From positions 62,001 through 126,000 of the forward strand of contig NZ_VHIN01000002.1 of assembly GCF_009805585.1 (NCBI RefSeq): a stretch of 64,000 bases of DNA, read 5' to 3'. Positions 16,669 through 26,958 of the stretch are shown one piece after another. The stretch is from Glutamicibacter sp. JC586. GTDB taxonomy: Bacteria > Actinomycetota > Actinomycetes > Actinomycetales > Micrococcaceae. The first letter of the stretch is position 1; the number at the start of each line of letters is the position of its first letter. Under the pieces are notes generated by a model that saw nothing but the letters and a program-made list of their open reading frames with translations, was not told where the DNA came from and searched no databases. A program made the translations under genes and the position numbers.

Positions 16669-17907
16669 TTAACCGGGCAAATCGTTTCCAGCAGTTCTGC
16701 GTGCCTCTAATGGAGAATGCTCCTGGATAACACCGACTGCAAGCAATCGAGCCGGTATCACCCCAATCTTAGGAAAACGGCGCAGCAGAGATGCCACCGA
16801 AGCAGGCAAAGCGACTTCTTCGCTACCTCGCATAACCCGACGTAATCCTAGATGCATCAGCCGCTGAATCGACTGTACAACGATGGTAGGAGCTAAACGT
16901 CGATTCTGAACATTGGCAACGTCCCTATCGGAGATCTTCAATGTCCTAAGTGGCTCTGCCAAAATTCTGGCGGCCGCCACAGCATCCTGGACTGCAAGGT
17001 TGATACCGACCCCACCAACCGGGCTCATAGCATGCGCCGCGTCACCGATACATAGAAGCCCGGATCTCCACCAACGCCGTGCACGATTAAGTTTGACGTC
17101 CAGTAATTTCGCATCGTCCAAGCTCAGCTTACTAACTCCTTCAGTCAGTTCCGGAGCAGCTTCCACGATTGACCTTCGCCAAGCATCAACACCTTGAGCC
17201 CTGATCTCTGCATCCATTCCCTTGGGCAAAAGCATCGCCGTCTGCACATAATCGCTTCGCGGAATCAAGACGAATGTCTTGTCTTGGGCAAAAGCTGGTG
17301 ATAGCGCATTAGGACGCTTCAGTACACCTGGTACTTTGAACCACCAGACATCCAACGGTACTGAGTAATCTTTCATGGCGATTCCGGCAACGTCGCGAAC
17401 CCTTGACCATCGTCCGTCAGCGGCGATCGTTAGCAGGGCTTTTAGATCTTGTATACCGTCTGGGCTGGAATACCGGACACCAACGATTCGGTCTCCTTCA
17501 CTGAGCACATCGAGGACTTGGCAATTCATGCGTAACTCAAAGTTGTCTTCGGCCTCTCCCGCACGAGCCAACAGATTTAAGAAATCCCATTGAGGCGCCA
17601 TGGCAATGAACGGATAGGGATGCTTTAGTTTGGCTAGGTTCACGACGGTAGTAGCGCTTCCGTCACCAGAAGGAAACTGTGCTTGACTCACCGTACTGAA
17701 ATTGATCTTCTCAAATTCGGACATCAAGCCAAGCTCGTCAAGCAACTGCAGGGTCGAAGGGTGGATCGTATCACCACGGAAATCTCGGAGGAAGTCTGCA
17801 TGCTTCTCAAGTACCACTACCGGAACCCCACAACGGGCCAGCAATAGTCCTGCCACCATTCCGGCAGGTCCTCCCCCAGCAATGACGCACTTCGTATCGA
17901 ACTCCAT
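16669..17907 (-). CDS. FAD-dependent aromatic-ring hydroxylase-like monooxygenase
   Basis: A 412-residue group A flavoprotein. It shows the FAD motif GGGPAG (11-16), the DG motif in IAADGRWSRVRDVAG and the second FAD motif GDAAHAMSPVGGVGINLAVQ, the three signatures of PHBH/UbiH-type monooxygenases. The ATG at 17907 follows AAAGGA at seven bases; an upstream extension would be hydrophilic and non-conserved. Such enzymes hydroxylate aromatic or polyketide substrates with NAD(P)H and O2, or inactivate drugs (TetX/rifampicin oxygenase type). No pathway neighbour tells which. Confidence 0.82.
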   Translation of the reverse strand: MEFDTKCVIAGGGPAGMVAGLLLARCGVPVVVLEKHADFLRDFRGDTIHPSTLQLLDELGLMSEFEKINFSTVSQAQFPSGDGSATTVVNLAKLKHPYPFIAMAPQWDFLNLLARAGEAEDNFELRMNCQVLDVLSEGDRIVGVRYSSPDGIQDLKALLTIAADGRWSRVRDVAGIAMKDYSVPLDVWWFKVPGVLKRPNALSPAFAQDKTFVLIPRSDYVQTAMLLPKGMDAEIRAQGVDAWRRSIVEAAPELTEGVSKLSLDDAKLLDVKLNRARRWWRSGLLCIGDAAHAMSPVGGVGINLAVQDAVAAARILAEPLRTLKISDRDVANVQNRRLAPTIVVQSIQRLMHLGLRRVMRGSEEVALPASVASLLRRFPKIGVIPARLLAVGVIQEHSPLEARRTAGNDLPG

Positions 17908-18065
17908 TGTTGATTCCTTTCGGAGACTCCTTGCTGGTTCCACCTTGTCACTAATGCTTACGCGTGGGTAGTACTCACAGTCGACTTTGACGCCACGAAT
18001 ACGGTTTCTGCATTGTTCGCGCACTGAGTCAGTTGACGATAAAAAGGAATTTTGACCGGTAACGC

Positions 18066-18109
18066 AAAGCGGCCAGGCTCTGCGAATTACTGCAGAGCCT
18101 GGCCGCTTT
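18066..18109. terminator. Strong terminator after nrdF
   Basis: An 18-bp perfect stem, AAAGCGGCCAGGCTCTGC (18066-18083) with its complement at 18092-18109 around an eight-base loop. It lies 20 bases after the nrdF stop. Confidence 0.85.
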
Positions 18110-18129
18110 CGAGCCGTTGGAAGAGTCGG

Positions 18130-19110
<981 letters not shown>

Positions 19111-19200
19111 TCATCGAAAAGCTAAATGGTGTAACGAACTTTGCTACCAACTCTACCGTTTCTCCTAACAGCGCAGAGTCAGCAAAACACAAATCTAGGC

Positions 19201-19275
19201 TCAGATCTCGTGTGATCTGACATGTGTTTTTATACAAAGTGGCTGCCGCTGGACGGGACCAAACGGCAGCCACTT
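19201..19275 (-). terminator. Hairpins between nrdE and nrdF
   Basis: AAGTGGCTGCCG (19237-19248) and CGGCAGCCACTT (19264-19275) form a 12-bp stem just past the nrdE stop. Reading toward nrdF, T-rich sequence (TTTGTATAAAAAC) follows. Next comes an inverted repeat TCAGATC-N6-GATCTGA (19201-19220), which could be a second stem or an operator. Together they could lower nrdF transcription relative to nrdE or separate the two units. Confidence 0.65.
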
Positions 19276-19317
19276 CGTGATATTAGCGCCCTATGATACG
19301 GGTACTAATTACAGGCT

Positions 19318-21456
19318 TTACAGTGCGCAGGAAACGCAACCCTCAACCTCGGTGCCTTCCAATGCCATCTGGCGCAGACGGATGTAGTAAAGGCTCTTAA
19401 TGCCCTTACGCCATGCGTAGATCTGTGCCTTGTTGATGTCACGAGTAGTTACGGTGTCCTTGAAGAACAGCGTCAACGACAGGCCCTGGTCCACGTGCTG
19501 AGTAGCCGCGGCGTAGGTGTCAATGATCTTCTCGTAACCGATTTCGTAAGCATCCTCGTAGAAATCGATGTTCTCGTTGTTCATGTAAGGGGCCGGGTAG
19601 TAAACGCGGCCGATCTTACCTTCCTTGCGGATCTCGATCTTTGCTGCGACCGGGTGGATCGAAGAAGTCGAGTTGTTGATGTACGAGATCGAACCGGTTG
19701 GTGGCACGGCCTGCAGGTTCTGGTTGTAGATACCGTGCTCCATGACCGAAGCCTTCAGCGCGTTCCAGTCTTCCTGGGTAGGAATGTGCATGTCTGCAAA
19801 GAGCTCGCGCACGCGCTCAGTTGCTGGTACCCACTGCTGCTCGGTGTACTTGTCGAAGAATTCGCCCGATGCGTACTTCGAGTTCTCGAAGTTATCGAAG
19901 GTTTCACCACGTTCAATCGCGATCTTGTTCGAAGCGGTCAGCGCATGGAACAGAATCGTGTAGAAATAGATGTTGGTAAAGTCGATGCCTTCTTCAGAAC
20001 CGTAGTAGATGTGCTCACGAGCAAGGAAGCCGTGCAGGTTCATCTGGCCAAGGCCGATGGCGTGCGACTTACGGTTGCCGTCTGCAATCGAAGGTACCGA
20101 GCCGATGTAGGACATATCCGAAACTGCGCTCAGTGCACGGATCGCAATATCTACCGAGGTAGCAAGATCCTTGCCGTCCATTGCCTTGGCAATGTTCATC
20201 GAGCCAAGGTTGCAAGAGATATCCTTGCCCACCTTGGAGTAGCTCAAGTCATCACCGAACTCGGAAGCCGAGGAAACCTGCAGAATTTCCGAGCACAGGT
20301 TCGACATGGTGATGCGACCCTCGATTGGGTTCGCCTTATTCACGGTGTCTTCGAACATGATGTACGGGTAACCGGACTCGAACTGAATCTCAGCCAGCGT
20401 CTGGAAGAATTCGCGCGCGCTGATCTTAGACTTCTTGATGCGCGAGTCATCAACCATCTCGTAGTACTTTTCAGTCACCGAGACTTCGCTGAATGGAACG
20501 CCGTATACGCGTTCTACATCGTACGGGCTGAAGAGGTACATGTCTTCGTTCTTGCGAGCAAGTTCGAAGGTGACATCTGGGATAACAACGCCCAAGGAGA
20601 GGGTCTTGATACGGATCTTCTCGTCGGCGTTCTCACGCTTAGTGTCCAAGAAACGGTAGATGTCTGGGTGGTGTGCGTTCAGGTAGACCGCACCGGCACC
20701 CTGACGTGCACCGAGCTGGTTAGCGTAGGAGAAGGAATCCTCAAGAAGCTTCATCACTGGGATGACACCTGAGGACTGGTTCTCGATCTGCTTGATCGGC
20801 GCGCCGTGTTCGCGCAGGTTGGTCAGCGACAGAGCGACACCGCCACCACGCTTCGAGAGCTGCAAGGACGAGTTGACCGCGCGGGCGATGGACTCCATGT
20901 TGTCTTCAATACGAAGCAAGAAGCAGGAAACCAGTTCGCCACGCTGAGCCTTACCAGCGTTGAGGAAAGTTGGGGTAGCAGGCTGGAAGCGACCATCGAT
21001 GATTTCATCGACAAGGCGAGTTGCCAGCTGCTCATCACCGCGAGCCAGGTGCAGGGCAACCATGCACACGCGGTCTTCGTAACGCTCCAAGTAACGCTTG
21101 CCGTCAAAAGTTTTCAGCGTGTACGAGGTGTAGAACTTGAAAGCGCCCAAGAAAGTTTCAAAACGGAACTTCTTATTAAACGCGTGCTTGAACAGGTCAC
21201 GAATGAAGTTCATCGAGTACTGGTCAAGGGTTTCGCGCTCGTAGTACTCATGCTTGACGAGGTATTCGAGCTTCTCGTCAAGATCGTGGAAGAACACGGT
21301 GTTGTTGTTCACGTGATCCAAGAAGTACTGACGGGCCGCGTAACGGTCTACTTCAAACTGAATCTTTCCATCTGGACCGTAGAGGTTCAGCATGGCGTTC
21401 AGGTCGTTGTAGCTCAAGCCCTGGAACTGGGCTGGGAGCTCCTTTGAGCTCGTCAT
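19318..21456 (-). CDS. nrdE: Class Ib ribonucleotide reductase alpha (catalytic) subunit
   Basis: A 712-residue R1E subunit carrying the catalytic site. The active-site loop and cysteines are visible ([28 protein letters not shown] with the NxCxE radical motif), and the C terminus ends EGCVSCAL, the shuttle cysteines reduced by NrdH. The N-terminal ATP-cone is absent, as in class Ib. The ATG at 21456 overlaps the nrdI stop (ATGA), so the pair is translationally coupled; an upstream in-frame TTG would lie inside nrdI. Confidence 0.96.
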   Translation of the reverse strand: MTSSKELPAQFQGLSYNDLNAMLNLYGPDGKIQFEVDRYAARQYFLDHVNNNTVFFHDLDEKLEYLVKHEYYERETLDQYSMNFIRDLFKHAFNKKFRFETFLGAFKFYTSYTLKTFDGKRYLERYEDRVCMVALHLARGDEQLATRLVDEIIDGRFQPATPTFLNAGKAQRGELVSCFLLRIEDNMESIARAVNSSLQLSKRGGGVALSLTNLREHGAPIKQIENQSSGVIPVMKLLEDSFSYANQLGARQGAGAVYLNAHHPDIYRFLDTKRENADEKIRIKTLSLGVVIPDVTFELARKNEDMYLFSPYDVERVYGVPFSEVSVTEKYYEMVDDSRIKKSKISAREFFQTLAEIQFESGYPYIMFEDTVNKANPIEGRITMSNLCSEILQVSSASEFGDDLSYSKVGKDISCNLGSMNIAKAMDGKDLATSVDIAIRALSAVSDMSYIGSVPSIADGNRKSHAIGLGQMNLHGFLAREHIYYGSEEGIDFTNIYFYTILFHALTASNKIAIERGETFDNFENSKYASGEFFDKYTEQQWVPATERVRELFADMHIPTQEDWNALKASVMEHGIYNQNLQAVPPTGSISYINNSTSSIHPVAAKIEIRKEGKIGRVYYPAPYMNNENIDFYEDAYEIGYEKIIDTYAAATQHVDQGLSLTLFFKDTVTTRDINKAQIYAWRKGIKSLYYIRLRQMALEGTEVEGCVSCAL

Positions 21457-21938
21457 CGTTCCTGCCAATTCTGCGACACTGGTGTCCAAAAGGTTTCAAG
21501 CCCTTCTTTGACTTTGAGTACGTCTTCCGACGTTCCCATAAGTTCGAATGTGTAAAGTACGGGTACGTTGCATTTCTGAGCGATTCGTTTAGCCGCGATG
21601 CAGTAGTACTCGCCGAAGTTTGTGTTCCCCGCACCGATCACTCCACGAAGGTTTGCTCGGTTTTCGTCGTAGCGCAGGAACTTCATGATCTGCGGAACGA
21701 TGGAGTGCTTGCCGCGCTCTCCCCCATAGGTGGGGATAAGCAAAACATATGGTGCGGTGGAAATGAGCGGCGGCTCGGTTGCGTAGACCGGGATCCGAGC
21801 CGCGTCGATCTCAAGTTTGTCCACGAATCGTTTGGTGTTCTCAGAAACTGAAGAGAAATAAATCAACTTCGATTTGGTGAGTTCCACTGATTCGTGGGCC
21901 TCAGCGTTTTGCTTATCAGCAAGTGCTGTGGGTGACAT
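21453..21938 (-). CDS. nrdI: NrdI flavodoxin-like protein
   Basis: A 161-residue flavodoxin-like protein that supplies superoxide/peroxide oxidant to assemble the manganese-tyrosyl cofactor of NrdF. The FMN-site segments [13 protein letters not shown] and [16 protein letters not shown] are intact. A 20-residue N-terminal extension ([19 protein letters not shown]) precedes the core. The ATG at 21938 has GGAGG eight bases before it and is preferred over an upstream GTG. It sits between nrdH and nrdE. Confidence 0.94.
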   Translation of the reverse strand: MSPTALADKQNAEAHESVELTKSKLIYFSSVSENTKRFVDKLEIDAARIPVYATEPPLISTAPYVLLIPTYGGERGKHSIVPQIMKFLRYDENRANLRGVIGAGNTNFGEYYCIAAKRIAQKCNVPVLYTFELMGTSEDVLKVKEGLETFWTPVSQNWQER

Positions 21939-21982
21939 CTTTATTGCCTCCACTACAAAAAGTGAGCGGAAAGTGCTAGAGC

Positions 21983-22213
21983 TTAGTTAGCTGGAGCCAG
22001 CTCAGCGATCTTGTCTGGGCGGAAACCCGACCAGTGATCATCGTCGGTAATAACGACAGGTGCCTGCATGTACCCCAGGCCGCGAACGTGCTCCAAAGCA
22101 GCGGCATCCTGTGAGATGTCGACCTTGTTGTACTCGACGCCCTTCTTATCCAACGCACGGTAAGTAGCGTTGCACTGAACGCAGGAAGGCTTCGTGTAAA
22201 CGGTGATGGCCAT
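21983..22213 (-). CDS. nrdH: NrdH glutaredoxin-like protein (reductant of NrdE)
   Basis: A 76-residue redoxin with active site CVQC (KPSCVQCNAT) and the C-terminal WSGFRPDKI signature that lets NrdH be reduced by thioredoxin reductase instead of glutathione. It is the first gene of nrdHIEF. The ATG at 22213 matches the family start; GGGGATCAGGGAC lies upstream. NrdR-box-like sites are found 137-184 and 348-396 bases before it. Confidence 0.95.
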   Translation of the reverse strand: MAITVYTKPSCVQCNATYRALDKKGVEYNKVDISQDAAALEHVRGLGYMQAPVVITDDDHWSGFRPDKIAELAPAN

Positions 22214-22349
22214 GTCCCTGATCCCCTTTAGAAAATTCTTGATGTTGGCCGGTTTCCATCTGTTGATGGAATTTCCCAGCTGTCCTCTCGGATGCCTCAA
22301 AAACAGGGTTTTCGAGGTGCTACTGGTGCGAGCCGCACCAACGGGTTCA

Positions 22350-22397
22350 ATACTACATGTTGTGTTTAGCCGGTCAAGCAGCCACAAGATGATGTAT
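22350..22397 (-). promoter_or_regulatory. Proximal tandem NrdR-box pair upstream of nrdH
   Basis: Two 16-mers match the NrdR-box consensus acaCwAtATaTwgTGT. Read toward nrdH they are ATACATCATCTTGTGG (22397-22382) and ACACAACATGTAGTAT (22365-22350). The linker is 16 bases, placing the boxes three helical turns apart, the arrangement NrdR needs. NrdR is the (d)ATP-sensing repressor of ribonucleotide reductase genes. The nrdR gene itself is not in the window. Confidence 0.75.
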
Positions 22398-22448
22398 TAC
22401 AAGTATGTCATTCTTCCCCCGCTACGTCCACAGGAACTGTGGATATTT

Positions 22449-22479
22449 GACCCCGTTTAAACCGCGATTTTTCGGGGTC
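22449..22479 (-). other. Hairpin between the two NrdR-box pairs
   Basis: GACCCCG (22449-22455) and CGGGGTC (22473-22479) form a seven-base-pair stem with a 17-base loop. A nearby shorter palindrome CCACAG-GAA-CTGTGG is at about 22429-22443. Any transcript started at the distal sites would pass through both. The whole stretch 22398-22767 holds no supportable gene. Confidence 0.4.
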
Positions 22480-22560
22480 CGCGCAACTTTTTCCACAGCT
22501 TCAACGCTGGAGCATGTGGGTTAAAAATTATTCTGTGACAAGATTCTCGGCGTGTTCTCA

Positions 22561-22609
22561 TTACTACATCTAGTCCACCCCTTCCCGAACGAACCACTAC
22601 ATCTAGTGT
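22561..22609 (-). promoter_or_regulatory. Distal tandem NrdR-box-like pair
   Basis: TTACTACATCTAGTCC (22561-22576) and CCACTACATCTAGTGT (22594-22609) also fit the NrdR-box consensus; the second matches nearly all conserved positions. They are 33 bases apart start to start. Both share the core CTACATCTAGT with each other and TACTACAT with the proximal pair, so the set may have arisen by duplication. No other gene is positioned to use them: upstream is the 3' end of the YggS gene on the same strand. Confidence 0.6.
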
Positions 22610-22767
22610 GGTTCTAGGGGCCGACAATTTGGCGTCCATGGCGCGCGCTGTGCACAACACATTCCCATTCGCATTTCTACGGCCTGCACACAACTATGGG
22701 CAGCCAGCGAAGAAAAGCTAACTGCCCATCTGCAAACTTGATACAGTCCAAAAATTGCTAACCGAGG

Positions 22768-23502
22768 CTAGGCGTAGTTGCGAGCCCCGAAAATCCCCTG
22801 GCCTACACGCACCACAGTGGCGCCCTCGGCGATGGCCAGCTCATAGTCGCCGCTCATTCCCATCGACAGGTGCTTGAAGCCCTGCGGGGCGTTTGGCTGT
22901 AATGACTCTAGAGTTTCGCGTAAGGACGAGAAGCTTGCACGGATCTGATGCTCATCTGTTGTGTTGGCGGCCATGGTCATCAGTCCCACCGGCGTAAGAC
23001 GATCCAGCGAGGAAAGGCCGTCAAGGAGTGCCGGCGCAGCCGATGCAGCAATCCCGGACTTGCTCTCTTCCCCGGAGGTATTGACCTGAATGAAGACCTC
23101 TAGTGAACGGTCCTCCAACTCCAGACGACGCTGCAGGGTCTGAGCAAGCTTCAACGAATCCAACGCATGAAACTCGTGAGCGAACTGCGCGACGAACTTT
23201 GCCTTATTGGTTTGTAGCGGCCCAATGACGGCATAGCGCAGGTGCTCAAAGCGTTCTCGGAACGCTTCATGCTTACTCTGGGCTTCCTGAACCTTGTTTT
23301 CGCCCAAGGTATCTACCCCTGCAGCGATAGCTAGGGACAGGCGTTCGATGTCGATGGTCTTGGTTACTGGCAAGAGTCGAACTGAGCGCGCTTCACGGCC
23401 TGCAGTGCTCGCGGCTGCAGCGATACGTTGGTTCACCGCCGCTAGGTTATTAACGAAGTCCTCGGTGGTGGCCGCATGTGCGGCAGCAGGTTGCGAAGTC
23501 AA
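22768..23502 (-). CDS. YggS/PLPBP-family pyridoxal-phosphate-binding protein
   Basis: A 244-residue alanine-racemase-fold protein without racemase activity that manages pyridoxal phosphate and affects amino-acid/keto-acid balance. The PLP lysine is K48 (LLPVTKTI), followed by GENKVQEAQSK and the phosphate-binding C-terminal LSMGMSGDYELAIAEGATVVRVG signature. It starts with TTG (TTGACTTCG...) because no ATG or GTG lies near the conserved N terminus, and the ribosome site is weak. In many actinobacteria it lies with cell-division genes; here it does not. Confidence 0.92.
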   Translation of the reverse strand: MTSQPAAAHAATTEDFVNNLAAVNQRIAAAASTAGREARSVRLLPVTKTIDIERLSLAIAAGVDTLGENKVQEAQSKHEAFRERFEHLRYAVIGPLQTNKAKFVAQFAHEFHALDSLKLAQTLQRRLELEDRSLEVFIQVNTSGEESKSGIAASAAPALLDGLSSLDRLTPVGLMTMAANTTDEHQIRASFSSLRETLESLQPNAPQGFKHLSMGMSGDYELAIAEGATVVRVGQGIFGARNYA

Positions 23503-23530
23503 GACGCCTACTTTCTAGCTCTCACAAAAA

Positions 23531-23561
23531 TGTTGCTGGCGCCAAAAAGGCGCCAGCAACA
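23531..23561 (-). terminator. Intrinsic terminator after poxB
   Basis: A 13-bp perfect stem TGTTGCTGGCGCC (23531-23543) / GGCGCCAGCAACA (23549-23561) around AAAAA, followed in the poxB direction by a T-run. Confidence 0.9.
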
Positions 23562-23578
23562 AGCATAAACAAAAATGA

Positions 23579-25303
23579 TTAGAACACTTGACGCCAGTTG
23601 GTCTTGGCCAGGTCCAATAGCTCGTCGCCGCGGCCAGAAAGGACCGTGCGGATGGCATACAGGGCAAAGCCCTTGGCCTGTTCCAGCTTTATATTAGGTG
23701 GCATCGACATCTCTTGACGATCGGTGATCACATCAAGAACGGCCGGTCCATCATGAGCCAAGAATTCCTTGACGGTCGCCTCGAGCTGCGTCGAGTCCTC
23801 CACCCGGTAGCCCTTCAGGCCCGCTGCGGTAGCCACTGCACCAAAATCGGGATTCTGCAGGTCGGTTGCATAGGTAACAAAGCCGGCGGCCTTCATCTCC
23901 AACTCAACAAAATTCAACGACGAGTTGTTAAAGACCACTACCTTGACCGGCAGCTTATTCTGTGTGGCCGTCAATAACTCGCCGAGCATCATTGCCAACC
24001 CTCCGTCTCCGGCGAAAGCAATGACCTGACGGCCACGATCCACCGCCTGGGCGCCCAGAGCCTGCATCAAGGCGTTAGCCATCGATCCATGGTTGAAGGA
24101 ACCCAGGACACGTCGCTTGCCGGTCATGCTCAAATAGCGTGCTGCCCAAATCACTGGCGAACCCACGTCGGCGGTGAAGACCGCGTCATCATCGGCCGCC
24201 TGATCAATCAGGCGCGCCAAATACTGTGGGTGAATTGCCGTCCCTGGTTTTGAAGGTTCAGCCAGTTCATCTAGTTTGGTGCGCGTCTTGCGATAGTGCT
24301 CAAGTGCATGCTCCAGGTGCTTACGGTGTGTTTGAACCGGAAGCAGCGCATTGAGCGCAGCAGCGGTATCTTTGACGGTTCCGACCAAAGGTACGTCTAC
24401 CTTGGTACGCCGTCCGATCTGCTCACCGCGAATATCTACCTGGATGATCGTGGCATTCTGTGGATAGAACTGCTGATACGGGAAGTCGGTACCGAGCATC
24501 AGCAGTACGTCGCACTCGGCGATCGCCTTGGCGCCGGAGGCAAAGCCCAGCAGGCCGGTCATCCCCACGTCAAATGGGTTGTCATACTCGATATGTTCTT
24601 TACCGCGCATCGCGTGCACGATCGGGGCCGCCAATTTATCGGCTAGTGCCACAACCTCATCATGGGCTCCTGCTACGCCGGCACCGGCGAGGATGGTGAC
24701 CTTGCGAGAGCCTTCAAGGATCTCGGCTGCCTGCTCGAGCTCCTGTTCGTTGGGCAAGACCCGCGGATTGGTCTTGGCGATTAGCTGAGTTCCGGTGCGT
24801 TCCATCTCCGAGAGCGCAACATCACCGGAAATGACCAGCACGGCCACCCCACGTTTCTCGATGGCTTCACGCATCGCAATGCGCAACATGCGGGGCATTT
24901 GCTTTGGGTCAGAAACTTGCTCGGCATACACCGAGCAACCACGGAAAACTTCCACCGGGTTGGTTTCCTGGAAATAGTTGGAACCAATCTCATCGGTGGG
25001 GATCTGAGCAGCAATGGCCAAGACTGGGACGCGGGAACGATTGGCGTCATACAGACCATTAATGAGATGGAGGTTTCCCGGTCCACAAGAGCCTACACAC
25101 ACCGCTAGTTCCCCGGTGATTTCAGCTTCGGCTGCGGCGGCAAAAGCGGCAGCTTCCTCATGACGATGATGAATCCACTCCATGCGACCGTTTTCACGCA
25201 AGGCATCGGTCAGACCGTTAAGGGAGTCCCCCGGGATGCCATATATTCGGCGCACCCCTTGGGTATCAAGCTGTTCGATCAGGTGGTCGGCTACATTTGG
25301 CAA
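23579..25303 (-). CDS. poxB: Pyruvate dehydrogenase (quinone) / pyruvate oxidase
   Basis: A 574-residue ThDP- and FAD-dependent peripheral membrane enzyme that turns pyruvate into acetate and CO2 and passes electrons to quinone. It has the ThDP pyrimidine-binding domain at the N terminus (HHRHEEAAAFAAAAEAEITG with the catalytic Glu), the FAD-binding middle and the ThDP motif GDGGLAMMLGELLTATQNKL. The gene starts with TTG at 25303: AGGAGG is six bases upstream, whereas the longer GTG start would contain that site. It is used in overflow and stationary-phase metabolism. It diverges from a cupin gene. Confidence 0.92.
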   Translation of the reverse strand: MPNVADHLIEQLDTQGVRRIYGIPGDSLNGLTDALRENGRMEWIHHRHEEAAAFAAAAEAEITGELAVCVGSCGPGNLHLINGLYDANRSRVPVLAIAAQIPTDEIGSNYFQETNPVEVFRGCSVYAEQVSDPKQMPRMLRIAMREAIEKRGVAVLVISGDVALSEMERTGTQLIAKTNPRVLPNEQELEQAAEILEGSRKVTILAGAGVAGAHDEVVALADKLAAPIVHAMRGKEHIEYDNPFDVGMTGLLGFASGAKAIAECDVLLMLGTDFPYQQFYPQNATIIQVDIRGEQIGRRTKVDVPLVGTVKDTAAALNALLPVQTHRKHLEHALEHYRKTRTKLDELAEPSKPGTAIHPQYLARLIDQAADDDAVFTADVGSPVIWAARYLSMTGKRRVLGSFNHGSMANALMQALGAQAVDRGRQVIAFAGDGGLAMMLGELLTATQNKLPVKVVVFNNSSLNFVELEMKAAGFVTYATDLQNPDFGAVATAAGLKGYRVEDSTQLEATVKEFLAHDGPAVLDVITDRQEMSMPPNIKLEQAKGFALYAIRTVLSGRGDELLDLAKTNWRQVF

Positions 25304-25462
25304 AACATTCCTCCTGCACACAATCTTTAGTTGGTCTACTGCTCACAGTACTGCGCTGATCACTCCAGTGCCATGGGTAACCGCTAGTTGGCGTCGTTCC
25401 GCTGAGCACAGCGGGCAGTGTCTGCGCCCACACCTGCACCACGTCTTAGTTAGGCTGAGACC

Positions 25463-25822
25463 ATGACCCAACCGAGCCGCATGGCCAACACCAACCAGCT
25501 TCCACTCGGAACTAGCAACGGCGCCATCTGGAAACTTCAGCCTGAGCAAAGAGACCTGGATGCCAACGTAATCTCGCTGGCTCCGGGAGCTAAGATCCAG
25601 AGACATCAGGGGCCAGAGATCGACGTCGTCCTTCACATCCTGACAGGCTCAGGCGAGCTAATCAGCGACACCGAGCGGATCACATTGGAACCGGGAGATA
25701 TCATCTACCTTCCGGCACGCTCGCAACGCGAATTCATCGCACACGAAACAGGACTCGCCTATTTTTCGGTGCACCAAAGAAAACGCACCACCGGCCTGAT
25801 GCCCAAGCTCCGATCACACTAG
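25463..25822 (+). CDS. Small cupin-domain protein
   Basis: A 119-residue single-domain cupin with motif 1 (HQGPEIDVVLHILTGSGEL) and motif 2 (LEPGDIIYLPARSQREFI). Only part of the usual His/Glu metal set is present. It may bind a small molecule or be a minor enzyme. It is divergent from poxB by 159 bases with no clear operator between, and convergent with the Cds1-like gene. Function unknown. Confidence 0.75.
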   Translation: MTQPSRMANTNQLPLGTSNGAIWKLQPEQRDLDANVISLAPGAKIQRHQGPEIDVVLHILTGSGELISDTERITLEPGDIIYLPARSQREFIAHETGLAYFSVHQRKRTTGLMPKLRSH

Positions 25823-25837
25823 GTTGCCTCGCGGCTA

Positions 25838-26899
25838 CTACTTGAACACTCCGGTGGACAGGAACTGCTCCATCGCCTGAATGTAGGGTTGCAACTCCAA
25901 TCCCTGCTCATCAAGCCAGTCTTGGTTGTAACAGGTATTCTCGTAGCGCTCGCCGGAATCACAGATCAGCGTAACCACGCTTCCCTGCTCGCCATTTTCC
26001 AGCATCCGCGCGATGACTTGCAGGGCTGCGTAGAGATTCGTGCCGGTGGAGCCGCCGGCAAAATAGCGGGTCTTAGATCGTAGTAAGTGCATAGCTGCCA
26101 GGGAGGCGGCATCGGGAACCTGAATCATGTGGTCGATGACCCCGGGCATGAAGGATGGCTCGACCTTGGGCCGGCCAATTCCTTCGATTCGAGAGCCGGT
26201 GCCTGAGGCATATTCACGATTCCCGGTACGCCAGCTTTCATAGAAGGATGAGCCTTCTGGGTCACCAACGCAGATGCGGGTTTCATGTTGCTTGTAGCGT
26301 GCATAGCGGCCAAAGGTGGCGCTGGTTCCTCCGGTTCCGGCACCCACCACTATCCAGCTGGGGATGGGGTGTGGTTCGGCAGACATCTGCGCGTAGACCG
26401 ATTCGGCAATGTTGTTGTTCCCTCGCCAATCGGTGGCCCGTTCCGCATAGGTGAATTGGTCCAGATAATAACCACCCGTCTCTGCCGCGAGTTGGCGAGC
26501 AGCGACATCCATCTGCCCAGCAGAATCTACGAGATGGCAACGGCCACCATAAAATTCAATGAGCTTAATCTTCTCAGTACTCGTAGAAGCCGGTACTACT
26601 GCAATAAATTCGAGTCCTAGCATGCGTGAAAAGTAAGCCTCAGATACAGCGGTAGAACCACTGGAGGCTTCTACCAGCGTGGTTCCCTCGGTGATTTTTC
26701 CGTTCACCAAACCGTACAAAATGAGTGAGCGGGCAAGCCTGTGTTTCAGCGATCCCGTCGGGTGCACCGACTCATCCTTCAGATACAGCTCGATCCCCCA
26801 GTGCGCAGGAAGCTCGAACCTCAAAAGGTGTGTGTCTGCGCTACGATTTGCATCGGCGTTGAGTTGAGAAATTGCTTGTCGCACCCAAAGATCAGTCAT
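25838..26899 (-). CDS. PLP-dependent cysteine synthase-fold enzyme, Cds1-like L-cysteine desulfhydrase
   Basis: A 353-residue type II PLP enzyme. The PLP lysine is K52 in [10 protein letters not shown], followed by [20 protein letters not shown] (the substrate loop) and a glycine-rich phosphate loop [18 protein letters not shown]. The GSLKHR motif and the length of about 350 residues fit the actinobacterial Cds1 (Rv3684-like) group, which degrades L-cysteine to H2S, pyruvate and ammonia, rather than CysK. An ATG at 26899 starts the gene. Isolated, not next to sulfur-assimilation genes. Confidence 0.82.
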   Translation of the reverse strand: MTDLWVRQAISQLNADANRSADTHLLRFELPAHWGIELYLKDESVHPTGSLKHRLARSLILYGLVNGKITEGTTLVEASSGSTAVSEAYFSRMLGLEFIAVVPASTSTEKIKLIEFYGGRCHLVDSAGQMDVAARQLAAETGGYYLDQFTYAERATDWRGNNNIAESVYAQMSAEPHPIPSWIVVGAGTGGTSATFGRYARYKQHETRICVGDPEGSSFYESWRTGNREYASGTGSRIEGIGRPKVEPSFMPGVIDHMIQVPDAASLAAMHLLRSKTRYFAGGSTGTNLYAALQVIARMLENGEQGSVVTLICDSGERYENTCYNQDWLDEQGLELQPYIQAMEQFLSTGVFK

Positions 26900-26958
26900 G
26901 ACTCAACTCTAACCGTGGCTCACAGTATGTACACGTCCAGCGTGCTAAATTCAAAGCT

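Noticed and set aside
19495-20772. 425-codon plus-strand open frame
   Set aside because: It is the antisense shadow of nrdE, whose identity is certain.
22434-22500. DnaA-box-like sequences (TGTGGATAT, TTTTTCCACAG) upstream of nrdH
   Set aside because: Each differs from TTATCCACA by at least one base and two loose matches are not enough; no origin features such as dnaA, dnaN or an AT-rich element are present.
22457-22693. 78-codon minus-strand open frame upstream of nrdH
   Set aside because: It overlaps the distal NrdR-like sites, has no recognisable domain and no good ribosome site.
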